The position numbers and the translations under genes are program-made. Of a stretch of DNA of 64,000 bases, positions 1 through 8,505 are shown piece after piece. The stretch covers positions 264,584-328,583 of the forward strand of contig NZ_NEVQ01000008.1 in assembly GCF_002261185.1 (NCBI RefSeq), given 5' to 3'. Numbering within the stretch: position 1 is the stretch's first letter; each line of letters starts with the position of its first letter. This DNA is from Bordetella genomosp. 4. Lineage in GTDB: Bacteria; Pseudomonadota; Gammaproteobacteria; Burkholderiales; Burkholderiaceae_B. Under the pieces are notes generated by a model, which searched no databases, was not told where the DNA came from, and saw nothing but the letters and a program-made list of their open reading frames with translations.

Positions 1-1
1 C

Positions 2-211
2 CTAATGGCGCTCAATTTGCTGCCTATTCTGCCTCTGGACGGTGGTCGTGTCCTATTCAGCCTGCTGCCTAACCGCCTGGCTTGGCAATATTCCCGGATC
101 GAACCCTATGGCTTGGTGATCGTGCTGGTATTGCTGGCGACCGATGTGTTGTGGACCTTGATGCGGCCCTTTATGGAATTGGGCTCAACCATCGTGACGT
201 GGTTCTTGTAA
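2..211 (+). CDS. Site-2 protease family (M50) membrane metalloprotease, C-terminal part
   Basis: Only the last 69 codons are in the window; the gene begins upstream. The visible part contains the family's second metal-binding signature, LNLLPILPLDGGRV, in which the Asp of the LDGGR motif is a zinc ligand in M50 proteases. A hydrophobic membrane segment follows (LVIVLVLLATDVLWTLM). Such proteins cleave substrates within the membrane. The substrate cannot be told from this fragment. The gene ends 84 bases before dapA, so the two may be co-transcribed. Confidence 0.85.
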   Translation, partial: LMALNLLPILPLDGGRVLFSLLPNRLAWQYSRIEPYGLVIVLVLLATDVLWTLMRPFMELGSTIVTWFL

Positions 212-295
212 TTGCCAATATTCCGGTAAACTCGACGGTTCGACTGACCTGTTTCTCGCCCGGTGCATGTTGCGCCGGGTTCGGAGCCCATTTTC

Positions 296-1198
296 ATGGC
301 ATCCCCCGATTCCGCAACGATTACTTTTCAGGGCAGCATGGTGGCGTTGGTGACGCCCATGCAGCCTGATGGCAGCCTGGATTACCCGGCTTATCGATCT
401 CTGATCGATTGGCATGTCGCCGAAGGCACCGACGCCCTGGTGGTGGTCGGGACCACGGGCGAGTCTCCCACGGTGTCCATGGACGAGCATGCCGAGCTCA
501 TCCGTGTGGCGGTAGAGCACGCGGCGGGGCGTATTCCGGTGATCGCTGGGGTCGGCGCCAACTCGACCGACGAGGCAATCCATCTGACGCGTCACGCCCA
601 GCGCGTGGGCGCCCAGGCGGGCCTGTCCGTGGTGCCTTACTACAATAAACCTTCTCAGGAAGGCCTCTATCAGCATTTTCGCGCGGTCGCCGAGGCGGTG
701 GATTTACCGACGGTCTTGTACAACGTGCCGGGCCGTACGGTCGCTGACATGAGCAACGACACCGTGCTGCGTCTGGCGCAAATCCCGGGCATCATCGGTA
801 TCAAGGACGCGACCGGCGACATCGGCCGCGGGGCGTTGTTGTTGCGCGAAGCCCCCGCAGATTTTCAAGTGTTCAGCGGCGATGATCCTACCGCTGCCGC
901 ACTCATTCTGTTGGGCGCCCGAGGCAATATTTCAGTGACAGCCAATGTCGCACCACGACTCATGCGTGAGCTTTGTGCTGCGGCCCTGGCCGGTGACGTT
1001 CCAAAAGTGCGTGAACTAAACTCACGCCTGGCCCGTCTTAACAAGGCCTTGTTTGTCGAGGCTAATCCCATTCCTGTGAAATGGGCGCTTGCCCAGATGG
1101 GCCGTACGTCGTTGGGTTACCGGTTACCGCTGGTCGAACTCGGCGCGCAGCATCACGATACGGTCCGTCGCACGCTCCAGGAAACGGGTCTGCTCTAA
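296..1198 (+). CDS. dapA: 4-hydroxy-tetrahydrodipicolinate synthase (DapA)
   Basis: A 300-residue cytoplasmic enzyme that condenses pyruvate with aspartate semialdehyde in the first committed step of lysine and diaminopimelate synthesis. Visible signatures are the N-terminal [18 protein letters not shown], the [14 protein letters not shown] segment that carries an active-site Tyr, YNVPGRT, and GIKDATGD with the Schiff-base Lys. An earlier in-frame start at 263 would add 11 residues. I chose the ATG at 296 because a GGAG lies upstream at a good distance and family members begin just before this core. bamC follows 17 bases later, an order known for dapA-nlpB in proteobacteria. lysC, which acts two steps earlier, lies at the far end of the window. 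Confidence 0.95.
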   Translation: MASPDSATITFQGSMVALVTPMQPDGSLDYPAYRSLIDWHVAEGTDALVVVGTTGESPTVSMDEHAELIRVAVEHAAGRIPVIAGVGANSTDEAIHLTRHAQRVGAQAGLSVVPYYNKPSQEGLYQHFRAVAEAVDLPTVLYNVPGRTVADMSNDTVLRLAQIPGIIGIKDATGDIGRGALLLREAPADFQVFSGDDPTAAALILLGARGNISVTANVAPRLMRELCAAALAGDVPKVRELNSRLARLNKALFVEANPIPVKWALAQMGRTSLGYRLPLVELGAQHHDTVRRTLQETGLL

Positions 1199-1215
1199 TT
1201 TAAGTGAGGATGCGT

Positions 1216-2340
1216 ATGAACCAACGTCATGCCGCTGCGTCGGCATTGATGGCTCTGGCATTGCTGGCGGGTTGCAGCGATGTGAATGAATTTCTCGGCG
1301 GCGAAGAGTCGATCGATTACAAAAGCACAAAACGTGGCGAACCGCTGAGCATCCCTCCGGATCTGACTCAGGCATCGAACGATCCACGTTATCGTGCTCC
1401 TGCCTCGGGCAGCACCACGTTCTCGCAATATCAAGAGCAGGGCCAGCAAGTCGCCTCTTCGTCAGCACAGACTAGCAATGTGCTGCCCGAGCGCAGCGAC
1501 ATGCGCGTCGAGCGTGATGGCGATTTGCGTTGGCTGGTGGTCGATTTGCCTCCCGAGCAAGTCTTTCCCAAAGTGGTCGATTTCTGGACAGACACCGGCT
1601 TTACGATTGCGAACAACAATCCAAAGGCCGGTTTGATCGACACGAACTGGGCCGAAAACCGTGCCAAGATCCCCGAGAGCTGGCTGCGTCAGGCGTTGGG
1701 TTCCATCCTGGATTCGGTGTGGGATAGCGGCGAGCGCGAGAAATTCCGTACGCGTGTCGAGCGCGTCAACGGGCGTACCGAGATCTATATCTCGCACCAG
1801 CAGATGTTCGAAAAACGCGTGGGCTCTGATGACTCCCAAGTGCAATGGGAGCACGGTAAAGAAGATCCCGGTCTGAACGCCGCCATGCTGGCGCGCCTGA
1901 TGGTGTATCTGGGTACTGACGTCGACAGCGCTCGCAAGCTGGTGGCTCAGGCCGAGGCTTCGCCGCAGTCGCCGAAGGTCCAGCAGGACGTGCGCGCCGA
2001 TGGCGCCATGTTGGTGGTTGACGAGTCCTTTGACCGCGCATGGCGTCGTGTTGGCGTGGCGCTGGATTCGGGCGGTTTTGCGGTGGATGATCGTGATCGT
2101 TCCGCTGGCGAGTATTTCGTGCGCTATGTGGATACGGATACGGGCGCTCAGCAAAGCGAGCCGGGTTTCTTCAGCCGGATGTTCTCTGGTGACAAACCGT
2201 CCCAAGCGGCGCAGTACCGCATCCATCTGACCGAAGTCGGTGGCCAGACCCAGGTGACGGTGCTCAACGCCAGCGGCCAGCGTGACAATAGTGCAACCGC
2301 ACAGCGTCTGTTGGGCGTGCTGAAGGACAAAATGGTCTGA
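1216..2340 (+). CDS. bamC: Outer membrane assembly lipoprotein BamC (NlpB/DapX)
   Basis: A 374-residue lipoprotein of the BAM complex, which inserts beta-barrel proteins into the outer membrane. The signal peptide ends in a clear lipobox (LALLAGC), so Cys20 should be lipidated. The family's N-terminal segment follows (IDYKSTKRGEPLSIPPDL), then two helix-grip domains (roughly residues 95-215 and 255-374). In-frame starts also exist at 1204 (GTG) and 1210. The ATG at 1216 is preferred because GTGAGG lies about seven bases upstream and it gives a clean signal peptide. It sits directly downstream of dapA, its classical neighbour, and is followed by a strong terminator. Confidence 0.92.
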   Translation: MNQRHAAASALMALALLAGCSDVNEFLGGEESIDYKSTKRGEPLSIPPDLTQASNDPRYRAPASGSTTFSQYQEQGQQVASSSAQTSNVLPERSDMRVERDGDLRWLVVDLPPEQVFPKVVDFWTDTGFTIANNNPKAGLIDTNWAENRAKIPESWLRQALGSILDSVWDSGEREKFRTRVERVNGRTEIYISHQQMFEKRVGSDDSQVQWEHGKEDPGLNAAMLARLMVYLGTDVDSARKLVAQAEASPQSPKVQQDVRADGAMLVVDESFDRAWRRVGVALDSGGFAVDDRDRSAGEYFVRYVDTDTGAQQSEPGFFSRMFSGDKPSQAAQYRIHLTEVGGQTQVTVLNASGQRDNSATAQRLLGVLKDKMV

Positions 2341-2380
2341 TGTTCGAGCAGGGCCGTCGCCGATGGCCCGTCTCTGTGCA

Positions 2381-2410
2381 ATAAAAACGCCCCTGTGGGG
2401 CGTTTTTATT
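2381..2410 (+). terminator. Intrinsic terminator after bamC
   Basis: A perfect 11-bp stem (2383-2393 with 2397-2407, loop TGT) of C/G-rich pairs capped by A and T runs. It should stop dapA-bamC transcription. The flanking A/T runs make it work from either side. Confidence 0.92.
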
Positions 2411-2433
2411 TTTGGGCGACCCGCCCCTCCAAT

Positions 2434-2470
2434 AAAAAAGGGGCTACGGCAATCGCCGTAGCCCCTTTTC
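2434..2470 (-). terminator. Intrinsic terminator of the small lipoprotein gene
   Basis: An 11-bp G/C-rich stem (2440-2450 with 2455-2465, loop AATC) flanked by an A run on the left and a T run on the right. Read on the minus strand it directly follows the lipoprotein stop codon and ends in a T run, so it probably serves that gene. It can also act on plus-strand readthrough. Confidence 0.88.
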
Positions 2471-2500
2471 ATGTCTGGCGAGTTTCACCAGAAAACGGAA

Positions 2501-2716
2501 TTAGCCACCCGACGATCCCGGCGTGGTCGAGGTGCCCGGGGTCGTGGTGCTCGAGCTGTCCGGAGCGGGCGTAGGCGCCGTGGGAGCGGGGGTCGTAGGT
2601 GCCGGTGCCGTGGTCGACGGTGCCGAGCCGGCGGGGCTCGAGGTGTCTTCCTTCTTGTCGCAAGCGGTCAGCGCTACGGCCAATACCGAAGCAAGAATCA
2701 AGGTTTTGCTGATCAT
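2501..2716 (-). CDS. Small Pro/Thr/Ser-rich lipoprotein
   Basis: A 71-residue protein with a signal peptide and lipobox (AVALTACDKK, lipidated Cys19). The remainder is low-complexity Pro/Thr/Ala/Ser, with repeated TTPAP-like units and a Gly end. Such tails are usually disordered spacers in the periplasm or at the outer membrane. AGGAG lies at a good distance upstream of the ATG, and a terminator follows the stop codon, so this is a complete single-gene unit convergent with bamC. The function is unknown. I see no catalytic domain. Confidence 0.8.
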   Translation of the reverse strand: MISKTLILASVLAVALTACDKKEDTSSPAGSAPSTTAPAPTTPAPTAPTPAPDSSSTTTPGTSTTPGSSGG

Positions 2717-2980
2717 GTTGAGACTCCTGTGAAATGACGATCATGCGGCCCCAAGTCGGGGAAATCAGAATCCCATTAGGGGAAACCAGTAGTCAGGCTA
2801 CAGGAATCAGGCGTGCGCTGGCGTGTAAAAATTAAAGCGGTGGCATCTAGAATGTAACAAGCCTTACTGATACGTGTTGGGTATTTCCTAATGTTTCATA
2901 TGCTCCATTTCGTCCGTAACCTGTGGGAGATAGATACGAATTTCTTTCTGTAGGATTTGTGCACAGGGCTGTCCGCGCTC

Positions 2981-2998
2981 AAGTTCCAATTGGAACTT
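2981..2998. repeat. Perfect 18-bp palindrome overlapping the hrp-box -35 element
   Basis: AAGTTCCAATTGGAACTT is perfectly self-complementary (9 + 9 with no spacer). Its right half contains the GGAAC of the putative -35 element. It may be an operator through which a dimeric regulator controls the promoter, or GGAAC may simply be mirrored by chance. Confidence 0.7.
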
Positions 2999-3019
2999 TA
3001 AATTTCATACTGCCACTCA
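2992..3019 (+). promoter_or_regulatory. HrpL/BtrS-type ECF sigma promoter (hrp box)
   Basis: The sequence reads GGAACT-N15-CCACTCA. The established HrpL consensus is GGAACC-N15/16-CCACNNA, so only the sixth base of the -35 element differs and the spacing is correct. The box ends 42 bases before the chaperone start codon at 3062. HrpL-type sigma factors (BtrS in Bordetella) switch on type III secretion genes, which fits the genes downstream. The sigma factor gene itself is not in the window. Confidence 0.72.
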
Positions 3020-3061
3020 CGATCACAATTAAATATCTCAATCACGCATCCGGAGCGGACG

Positions 3062-3451
3062 ATGCAAATGAGTGGGCAGCTCTTTCTGACAGAACTCGCG
3101 CGCCTTTTAGGCGCCCCCCAAGCTGAGGACAGCGCCGTCCTCTATCTCACGCTCGCGGGTGATGTGCAGGTCACCGTCAGTCTGGAGACTTCTGGCGTCG
3201 AGAGCGTGCTCTTGTATGCGGAGCTAGGCGGCGTGCCGAGCGGTGATGCGTTTCTGCAGGATATCGGACGAGCGAATTTTCTCGGGGCAGGCACGGAAGG
3301 CGCGGTACTCGCCCTCCGGCCGGATGATCCCGTCGCATGCCTTTTCAGGCACGTCCCTACCGGCGTCCATTGTCCGGATGACTGCTTGCCTATTCTCAAG
3401 ACGTTTTGCGAAGTTGCCACCAATTGGCAACAACGAATCCGAACCTATTGA
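3062..3451 (+). CDS. CesT-family type III secretion chaperone (upstream)
   Basis: A 129-residue acidic cytoplasmic protein with the pattern of CesT/Tir-type class I chaperones: an N-terminal helix (QLFLTELARLLG), strands around LYLTLAGDVQVTVSLE and SVLLYAELGG, the FLQDIGRANFLGAG segment matching the family's 'aNf' region, then ALRPDDPVACLF. Such proteins dimerise, bind the N-terminal region of one effector and keep it ready for secretion. GGAG lies six bases before this ATG. The second ATG at 3068 is too far from it. The hrp-box promoter upstream and the large gene downstream suggest that gene is its client. The assignment rests on pattern and context, not on an alignment. Confidence 0.7.
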   Translation: MQMSGQLFLTELARLLGAPQAEDSAVLYLTLAGDVQVTVSLETSGVESVLLYAELGGVPSGDAFLQDIGRANFLGAGTEGAVLALRPDDPVACLFRHVPTGVHCPDDCLPILKTFCEVATNWQQRIRTY

Positions 3452-3515
3452 CTAATGGGCCGTGTGCCTGGCGAAGCGCCGCCGAGCAGCGCTATTGAAG
3501 CAATGGAGTGCCAAG

Positions 3516-6500
3516 ATGGTCGGAAAATTACTTTCTACAACCTTCTCGCCGGATTCCCTGAACGACGCGGTGGTTGAGCAAACGTCTACAGATATAAACG
3601 CTGGCACGGAAACCACCACAGGCTTTCGGACTGAGTCTACCGTTTCAGCCTGGGGCTTTTGGGGATGGCTTGGGTATCGTGTTCACACGGCGTCGACATT
3701 AGGCCAGCAGCAGAAGCTGTTCGACCAACTCAAATCCGAGTTGCGTGAGGAATACTTGGGCGGAGAGCCTATCGACGCTCGGACGGAGAATGGCGCCCAT
3801 CAGCTGAATTCGGAAATCAGTAGCGTGGAAAAAAAGGGGCTGTTTCGCGGCACTGATCAAAGCTGCGTGTCGATGGGCGTGGTCCGGCTCGCCGCCATCA
3901 AGCGAATCGAAGCGGAGATCGACCTCCTGTCCTCCCGAAAGGGCGCGTTCCTCACGCCGAGAATGATTGCCGAGCTCAGAACGAAGGCCGAAATTCAATT
4001 TGCATCCATTACGATGAGCGGGGTGAGACGCTATCGTCCGCAATCCACGGGCGGGCGTTTGTCAGACGCTCAGAATTTCGATCCCTTGAAAGACTATAAG
4101 GCTCTGCTACGGCGTAGCCAGGCCGGATCGGACGTCATTCGCCTTACGACGAACAGCGACATGTCGAGTCAGGGAAATCAAGACGCTGTTGAGGTCGGGC
4201 GTGGCGCAGCACGCCTGATGCTTGCACCCCGGGGAAGCGTTCCCCCGGAGGAAAACGTTGCCGAGAGAACTCTGGCGCACTGCCTGGCATCGCTTAAGCT
4301 GGCCTATTTCCGAGGTGCTCGCGTGGACTCCGTCAGTACCAAGGAGGTGGCCTTCGATCGTCTCGTCGGTAAATACGTAGAAAGCAGATTAATTGACAAG
4401 AAGACGGGACGTCTCTGCGATCTCACAAAAAACGACTTTCAAGCGTTAGAGCGATTGGCTTTCAAGAATCGGTCAACCGTAGGCCGCGCCGAAAGACCGT
4501 TTAATGAGATGTTCGAAGCTAGTGCGGCGGGTCCTGCCCACTCTCGCTACTCGGGATTCACCCTTGAGAAGGACGCGGGTGTGATTCATTTAATCGCTGA
4601 AAGCCCTCGGCACGCAGCCATGTATATCGAGACATTGGATCCCGAAACGCATAAGTGGAAACTTACCAAGCTCGATTTTGCTTACGTGACGGATATGTCA
4701 CGGCCGGACCCGTCTTTGTTTGAGCAACTCACGGACGAGTCGCTGCTCCGTGGGACGATCAGGCTCTCTGAGGCGGAAGTGACTAAGAGCATGAACGGAG
4801 GAGAGGCTGAGTACAAAATGACTAATCCGACGGTTATTTCAGAGGCAGATCGGAAAATCGGCAGATCCGTTCCTACCGGCCTGTTGGGCATGGGGAGCGG
4901 AAAGATGAAGGATGTCACCAGCATACGTTTGCCGATTACAGAAATTAAAAAAATCATCGAGACCGCGAAAGTCCTGCGTAAACGTGAAATAGCGGAAGAG
5001 TTGGATGATGTGCCCCTCTATCATCTTTATGGCAGGACTGCTTCCAAGGAGGAGCTGGGTAAAGAGCTGAAGATCCATCAACATAGGCAGGCCAGCGCCA
5101 TGGTGGAACTCGTTCGAATCCAGATGTTGTTTGACCATCTCGCCGAAATGAAACTCGACGACAAGGAAGCGGCCGCTGCTCAAGCCGCAGCCGCCGCCGC
5201 CGCCCAGGGGGCTGCCCCTGCACAGGCGGCAGCGCCTGCGCCCGAGCGGCCATGGTGCCCGACGCTACTTCAATCGCTTCGCGACCAGGGGCTGCTGGCG
5301 AAGCTATCGCTCGAGTCGTTGCAGCGCCCGCCTCGCAACACGCCAATGCACGAGGTGCTTGGGACCATGAAGGAACGAATCGGAACCGTCGAGGAAGCAT
5401 ACGTCGACACAAGCGAGGCCGCTAAAAAGCGGGCAGACCTGGTGCGCAGTGTCACAGACGCATCCAGTCGTTTCGGCGCAAGCGTTAAAGGGCTGCTGGA
5501 GGACGGCAAGGGACTTTCTGCTAGCGAACGCGGGCAGCTTCAGAAACTCTTCCCGTCCGAGGTCAATGGTTTGTTGGCGGAGCTTTGGTATTGCCAACGT
5601 GCGATTCATCAGCTTTCTTACAAAATTGAGAAACTATCGAACATCGAAGCCTTGGAGTTGGATCTCAAGGCGGTTCGCAAAGAACTACAGATGCGAGAGG
5701 CGTCCAAGACTATCGCGAAAGAGCATCGGCAAAACGCGAACGTCCACCTTGCCGCTGCGATGCGAAAACTCAAACCCGACAATTGGGACGCCACCCCAAG
5801 TTCGGAAGAGCTCGAGAGTAGTAAGAAGGATGGTTCCTTCGAAGCCTTCTATGAGCAGTTCGTAAAGGACGCTATTGCGACTCAGCAGAAAAGGCTCGCG
5901 TTGTCCGACTCTCTCCGAGTTGATTCGATCATGGCGCGCATTCGCGAAAAGGCAGCTCGTCAGCCGAAGTCTGAGCCCGAGTCGCTTTCGGATGCGTTGA
6001 CGATTCGGGATTTTGAGCCACTTGCTTCCCGGCTTAGCGAGTTGAAGCCGGCCGGCTGGGACGAGAGTTGGACGGCGGACCGGCTCAGAGATATATTTTT
6101 GACCAAGCCCAAAAGGCTCAGTAACTATATTGAGAACCTGGCAGCAGCGCCAATGTCCGAGGAGGACAACAACAGATTGGCCGCAGCAGCCAAAAGAATA
6201 GTCCACGACACGTTATCAACGCCATTCGCGGTCCGCGCCAAGAATCCCAACGAAGATTTGGCCCAGATTCGCGTCAAGAATTTCGGTGGCGAGCTCCCCG
6301 AATTTGACGTCCTGATGAGCGACGAAGATCTCGCCAAACTGGCGGCTGACCTGGAGAGTCGATACAGCGTGCGTAGCGCTGAAATGATCAAGGGGGCAGA
6401 CGGTTATACCGCGACCGATGAAAAAGGCCGTCGCGCCTTGCGGGCGGGGAATTGTGCGGATTGGGTGCGCAGTATGATGCAGTTAGCGGGTGTGAATATC

Positions 6501-6764
6501 GAAGGTATCAAGCTTGTCTCAACGTCCAGCATCATTCCCGACCGTTACAACTTCTCTGACCCACAGGTGCTGGCTCGTGGCCGGTACGACAGCTTCCGTA
6601 TCGGCTTCGCTCGTACTGGATTCAAGCTGCATGAGAAAACACCTCTATCGGTTAGGAATGTGTCGCCTCAACCGCGGACTGCGCTGCAGAACCAGGACGA
6701 GTTTCTGATGCAGCGGCGCCGGCATGGCGTCCAATATGATCTCAGTGGCCTCATGCGGCCATGA
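3516..6764 (+). CDS. Large putative type III secreted effector
   Basis: A 1082-residue protein with no signal peptide or membrane segment and no homologue I recognise. The first ~40 residues are rich in Ser, Thr, Asn and Gln, as in type III secretion signals. Charged helical segments follow. An Ala-rich linker spans residues ~552-576, then further helical, probably coiled-coil stretches. A C-terminal module contains GNCADWVRSMMQLAGV (Cys980) with a later His (FKLHEK, His1039), a Cys-then-His order seen in papain-like folds; this is only suggestive. GTG at 3462 could add 18 residues, but ATG 3516 has GGAG seven bases upstream. It lies between two chaperone-like genes behind an hrp-box-like promoter, which is the main argument for effector function. 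Confidence 0.6.
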   Translation: MVGKLLSTTFSPDSLNDAVVEQTSTDINAGTETTTGFRTESTVSAWGFWGWLGYRVHTASTLGQQQKLFDQLKSELREEYLGGEPIDARTENGAHQLNSEISSVEKKGLFRGTDQSCVSMGVVRLAAIKRIEAEIDLLSSRKGAFLTPRMIAELRTKAEIQFASITMSGVRRYRPQSTGGRLSDAQNFDPLKDYKALLRRSQAGSDVIRLTTNSDMSSQGNQDAVEVGRGAARLMLAPRGSVPPEENVAERTLAHCLASLKLAYFRGARVDSVSTKEVAFDRLVGKYVESRLIDKKTGRLCDLTKNDFQALERLAFKNRSTVGRAERPFNEMFEASAAGPAHSRYSGFTLEKDAGVIHLIAESPRHAAMYIETLDPETHKWKLTKLDFAYVTDMSRPDPSLFEQLTDESLLRGTIRLSEAEVTKSMNGGEAEYKMTNPTVISEADRKIGRSVPTGLLGMGSGKMKDVTSIRLPITEIKKIIETAKVLRKREIAEELDDVPLYHLYGRTASKEELGKELKIHQHRQASAMVELVRIQMLFDHLAEMKLDDKEAAAAQAAAAAAAQGAAPAQAAAPAPERPWCPTLLQSLRDQGLLAKLSLESLQRPPRNTPMHEVLGTMKERIGTVEEAYVDTSEAAKKRADLVRSVTDASSRFGASVKGLLEDGKGLSASERGQLQKLFPSEVNGLLAELWYCQRAIHQLSYKIEKLSNIEALELDLKAVRKELQMREASKTIAKEHRQNANVHLAAAMRKLKPDNWDATPSSEELESSKKDGSFEAFYEQFVKDAIATQQKRLALSDSLRVDSIMARIREKAARQPKSEPESLSDALTIRDFEPLASRLSELKPAGWDESWTADRLRDIFLTKPKRLSNYIENLAAAPMSEEDNNRLAAAAKRIVHDTLSTPFAVRAKNPNEDLAQIRVKNFGGELPEFDVLMSDEDLAKLAADLESRYSVRSAEMIKGADGYTATDEKGRRALRAGNCADWVRSMMQLAGVNIEGIKLVSTSSIIPDRYNFSDPQVLARGRYDSFRIGFARTGFKLHEKTPLSVRNVSPQPRTALQNQDEFLMQRRRHGVQYDLSGLMRP

Positions 6765-6818
6765 TGAGCGTGCAGCCGCGCCCCCGCTTTGATTTCGCAT
6801 ACTGACCGAAACCATGCC

Positions 6819-7280
6819 ATGGATACCATGACGAGCTCTGAAGCGCACCTTAAACAATTGAGCGCGACCTTGGGTTTGCCACTGTCGTTCGATGAAGGCG
6901 TTTGCACCATCGAATTGGACGATGCCCTTGTCCTCTGTATCACGAACGACGTGGACCGAGAGGCTTGGATGATCAGCGCTCTGTTAGCCGATGAAGGTCA
7001 GATGGAGACGCTGGATCCGCAAGTCTGTCTATACATGAACTTTCTGCTGCACATGCGCGATCTCGGGGCTATCGCGCTGACTGACCGTTATGGGCCGATG
7101 TTTCTGGTTCATCGTTTGCCTGTCGCACAGATATCCCATGATGATGTGGTCAGCCGCATGGAGGACTTCATTGAGGCGTGGCGTCTGGTGAAACTGCGGC
7201 TGTTCTTTCCGGAACGAGCCGACGGCAACCTGGGTGTCGAGTCTGAGGGTGACGTCGGCCGCGAGATATTCGTAGCTTGA
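6819..7280 (+). CDS. CesT-family type III secretion chaperone (downstream)
   Basis: A 153-residue protein with the CesT-like layout: N-terminal helix (AHLKQLSATLGL), strands around CTIELDDALVLCITND and ISALLADEG, the helix LYMNFLLHMRDLG, then a long C-terminal helix (VSRMEDFIEAWRLVKLRLF). The C-terminal tail is acidic. The gene starts 54 bases after the putative effector and is probably in the same transcript. TTG at 6789 and ATG at 6828 are other possible starts, and none has a good ribosome site. I took ATG 6819. With the chaperone at 3062 it brackets the effector, so the two may serve different regions of one client or different clients. Confidence rests on pattern and context. Confidence 0.65.
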   Translation: MDTMTSSEAHLKQLSATLGLPLSFDEGVCTIELDDALVLCITNDVDREAWMISALLADEGQMETLDPQVCLYMNFLLHMRDLGAIALTDRYGPMFLVHRLPVAQISHDDVVSRMEDFIEAWRLVKLRLFFPERADGNLGVESEGDVGREIFVA

Positions 7281-7311
7281 TTAAACTTTTCGGCACGGTT
7301 GTGCCGGCGGC

Positions 7312-8505
7312 TCAACCTTGCCGATAATGCAGCCAACCGGCATCCAGCCAATCCGTCAGGCATTCACGCTCATCTTCGCCTAGCCGTTTGCAACGTGGGT
7401 CGTTGCACTGCAATTGGCGCGCATCGGCCAGGGCACGCAATGCAGGATGCGCGGCGACTGTGGCCGTCTCGCCATTGATGAAGAGCTGCTTGCCGCGATA
7501 TAGCATGCGGCTGCGGCGATCCAGTTCCAGATAGCCGCTCTCTGGCCATTCTGATACGAGGTCGATGACCGGATCGGCCGCGGGTTCAAAGACGCTGAGG
7601 TTGCTGGGCTCGGTCAGCCAGCATCCTAGAAAACGCGAGGCGAGTGCGTCATCGAAACGGACCTTGGCCAAGGTGTCCAACGTTGCTTGAACCAAATCGT
7701 CGGGCAAGGCCGCCGGCGTTTCGACGGCAGGTTGGCCTGGGTCACGATATAGCGCATCCAGCTTTGGACCCGGCAGTGCCGGTTCACCATAGGGGCCTCC
7801 CAGCAGTCCGACGCGCGCCATGGCCTGGTCTGCTGCCGCCTCGAGCAGGCCTCGCGCCAAGATGGCCTGCGTAGGCGCCCGAAAACCGATCGAAATCGTC
7901 ATGCAGTCTCCGCCGACGGCAACGCCATCGTGTGCTGCCTGTGGCGGCAAATACAGCATGTCGCCCGGTTCCAGGATGACATCGTGCTCAGGCGTGAAGT
8001 TCTCCAATATCTTTAGCGGCAAGCCAGGTTGCAGCGTCAAGTCCTTCTGCCGGCCATAGCGCCAACGGCGGCGGCCCGAGGCTTGCAGCAAGAAAACGTC
8101 GTAGCTATCGAAATGCGGCCCGACGCCGCCACCATCCGAGGCCACGCTGATCATGACGTCATCCAGACGCGCATCCGGAATGAACCGGAACAACTGCAAC
8201 AGCGCCATGGCGGCATCATCATGCAGATCCACGCTTTGCACGAGCAGCGTCCAATCCGGCTCCGCAGGTTTGGGCAGGCGCGCGAAGGGCCCGTTTTCCA
8301 TTTGCCAGGCACCGTCTTCGCGCCAGATCAGACGTGATTCCACATCGTCGCGGCGCGCCAGCTTTTTCACGTTGGCAATGCTGACAGGCGGTTTGAAATT
8401 CGGAATCGCCTGCCGGATCAGCAACGGCTTGCGTTGCCAAAAGCGACGCATAAAATCGGCGGCGCTGATGCCGCCAAGCAAAGTCAAGGGTTCGTTGATG
8501 TTCAC
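7312..8505 (-). CDS. roxA: Cupin-fold 2-oxoglutarate/Fe(II) oxygenase, RoxA (YcfD)-like ribosomal protein hydroxylase
   Basis: A 397-residue JmjC-type protein. The segment [22 protein letters not shown] holds the iron-binding His-x-Asp and is the hallmark of YcfD/RoxA enzymes; the third ligand is probably the His of [12 protein letters not shown]. coli YcfD hydroxylates an Arg of ribosomal protein L16. The length matches the full family, with a C-terminal winged-helix part after residue ~250. The GTG start overlaps the mutS stop codon by four bases, so the two are translationally coupled on the minus strand. The substrate is inferred from the family. Confidence 0.8.
   Translation of the reverse strand: MNINEPLTLLGGISAADFMRRFWQRKPLLIRQAIPNFKPPVSIANVKKLARRDDVESRLIWREDGAWQMENGPFARLPKPAEPDWTLLVQSVDLHDDAAMALLQLFRFIPDARLDDVMISVASDGGGVGPHFDSYDVFLLQASGRRRWRYGRQKDLTLQPGLPLKILENFTPEHDVILEPGDMLYLPPQAAHDGVAVGGDCMTISIGFRAPTQAILARGLLEAAADQAMARVGLLGGPYGEPALPGPKLDALYRDPGQPAVETPAALPDDLVQATLDTLAKVRFDDALASRFLGCWLTEPSNLSVFEPAADPVIDLVSEWPESGYLELDRRSRMLYRGKQLFINGETATVAAHPALRALADARQLQCNDPRCKRLGEDERECLTDWLDAGWLHYRQG

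Larger units (their letters stand above)
2717..3061. other. Intergenic region carrying the promoter of the type III island
   Basis: There is no gene here. It separates the minus-strand lipoprotein from the plus-strand chaperone gene and looks more A/T-rich than its surroundings. The recognisable content is an 18-bp palindrome (2981-2998), the overlapping hrp-box-like promoter (2992-3019) and the GGAG ribosome site at 3052-3055. Confidence 0.7.

Noticed and set aside
1462..2472. 336-codon minus-strand frame opposite bamC
   Set aside because: Runs through the bamC terminator and has no domain; bamC is certain.
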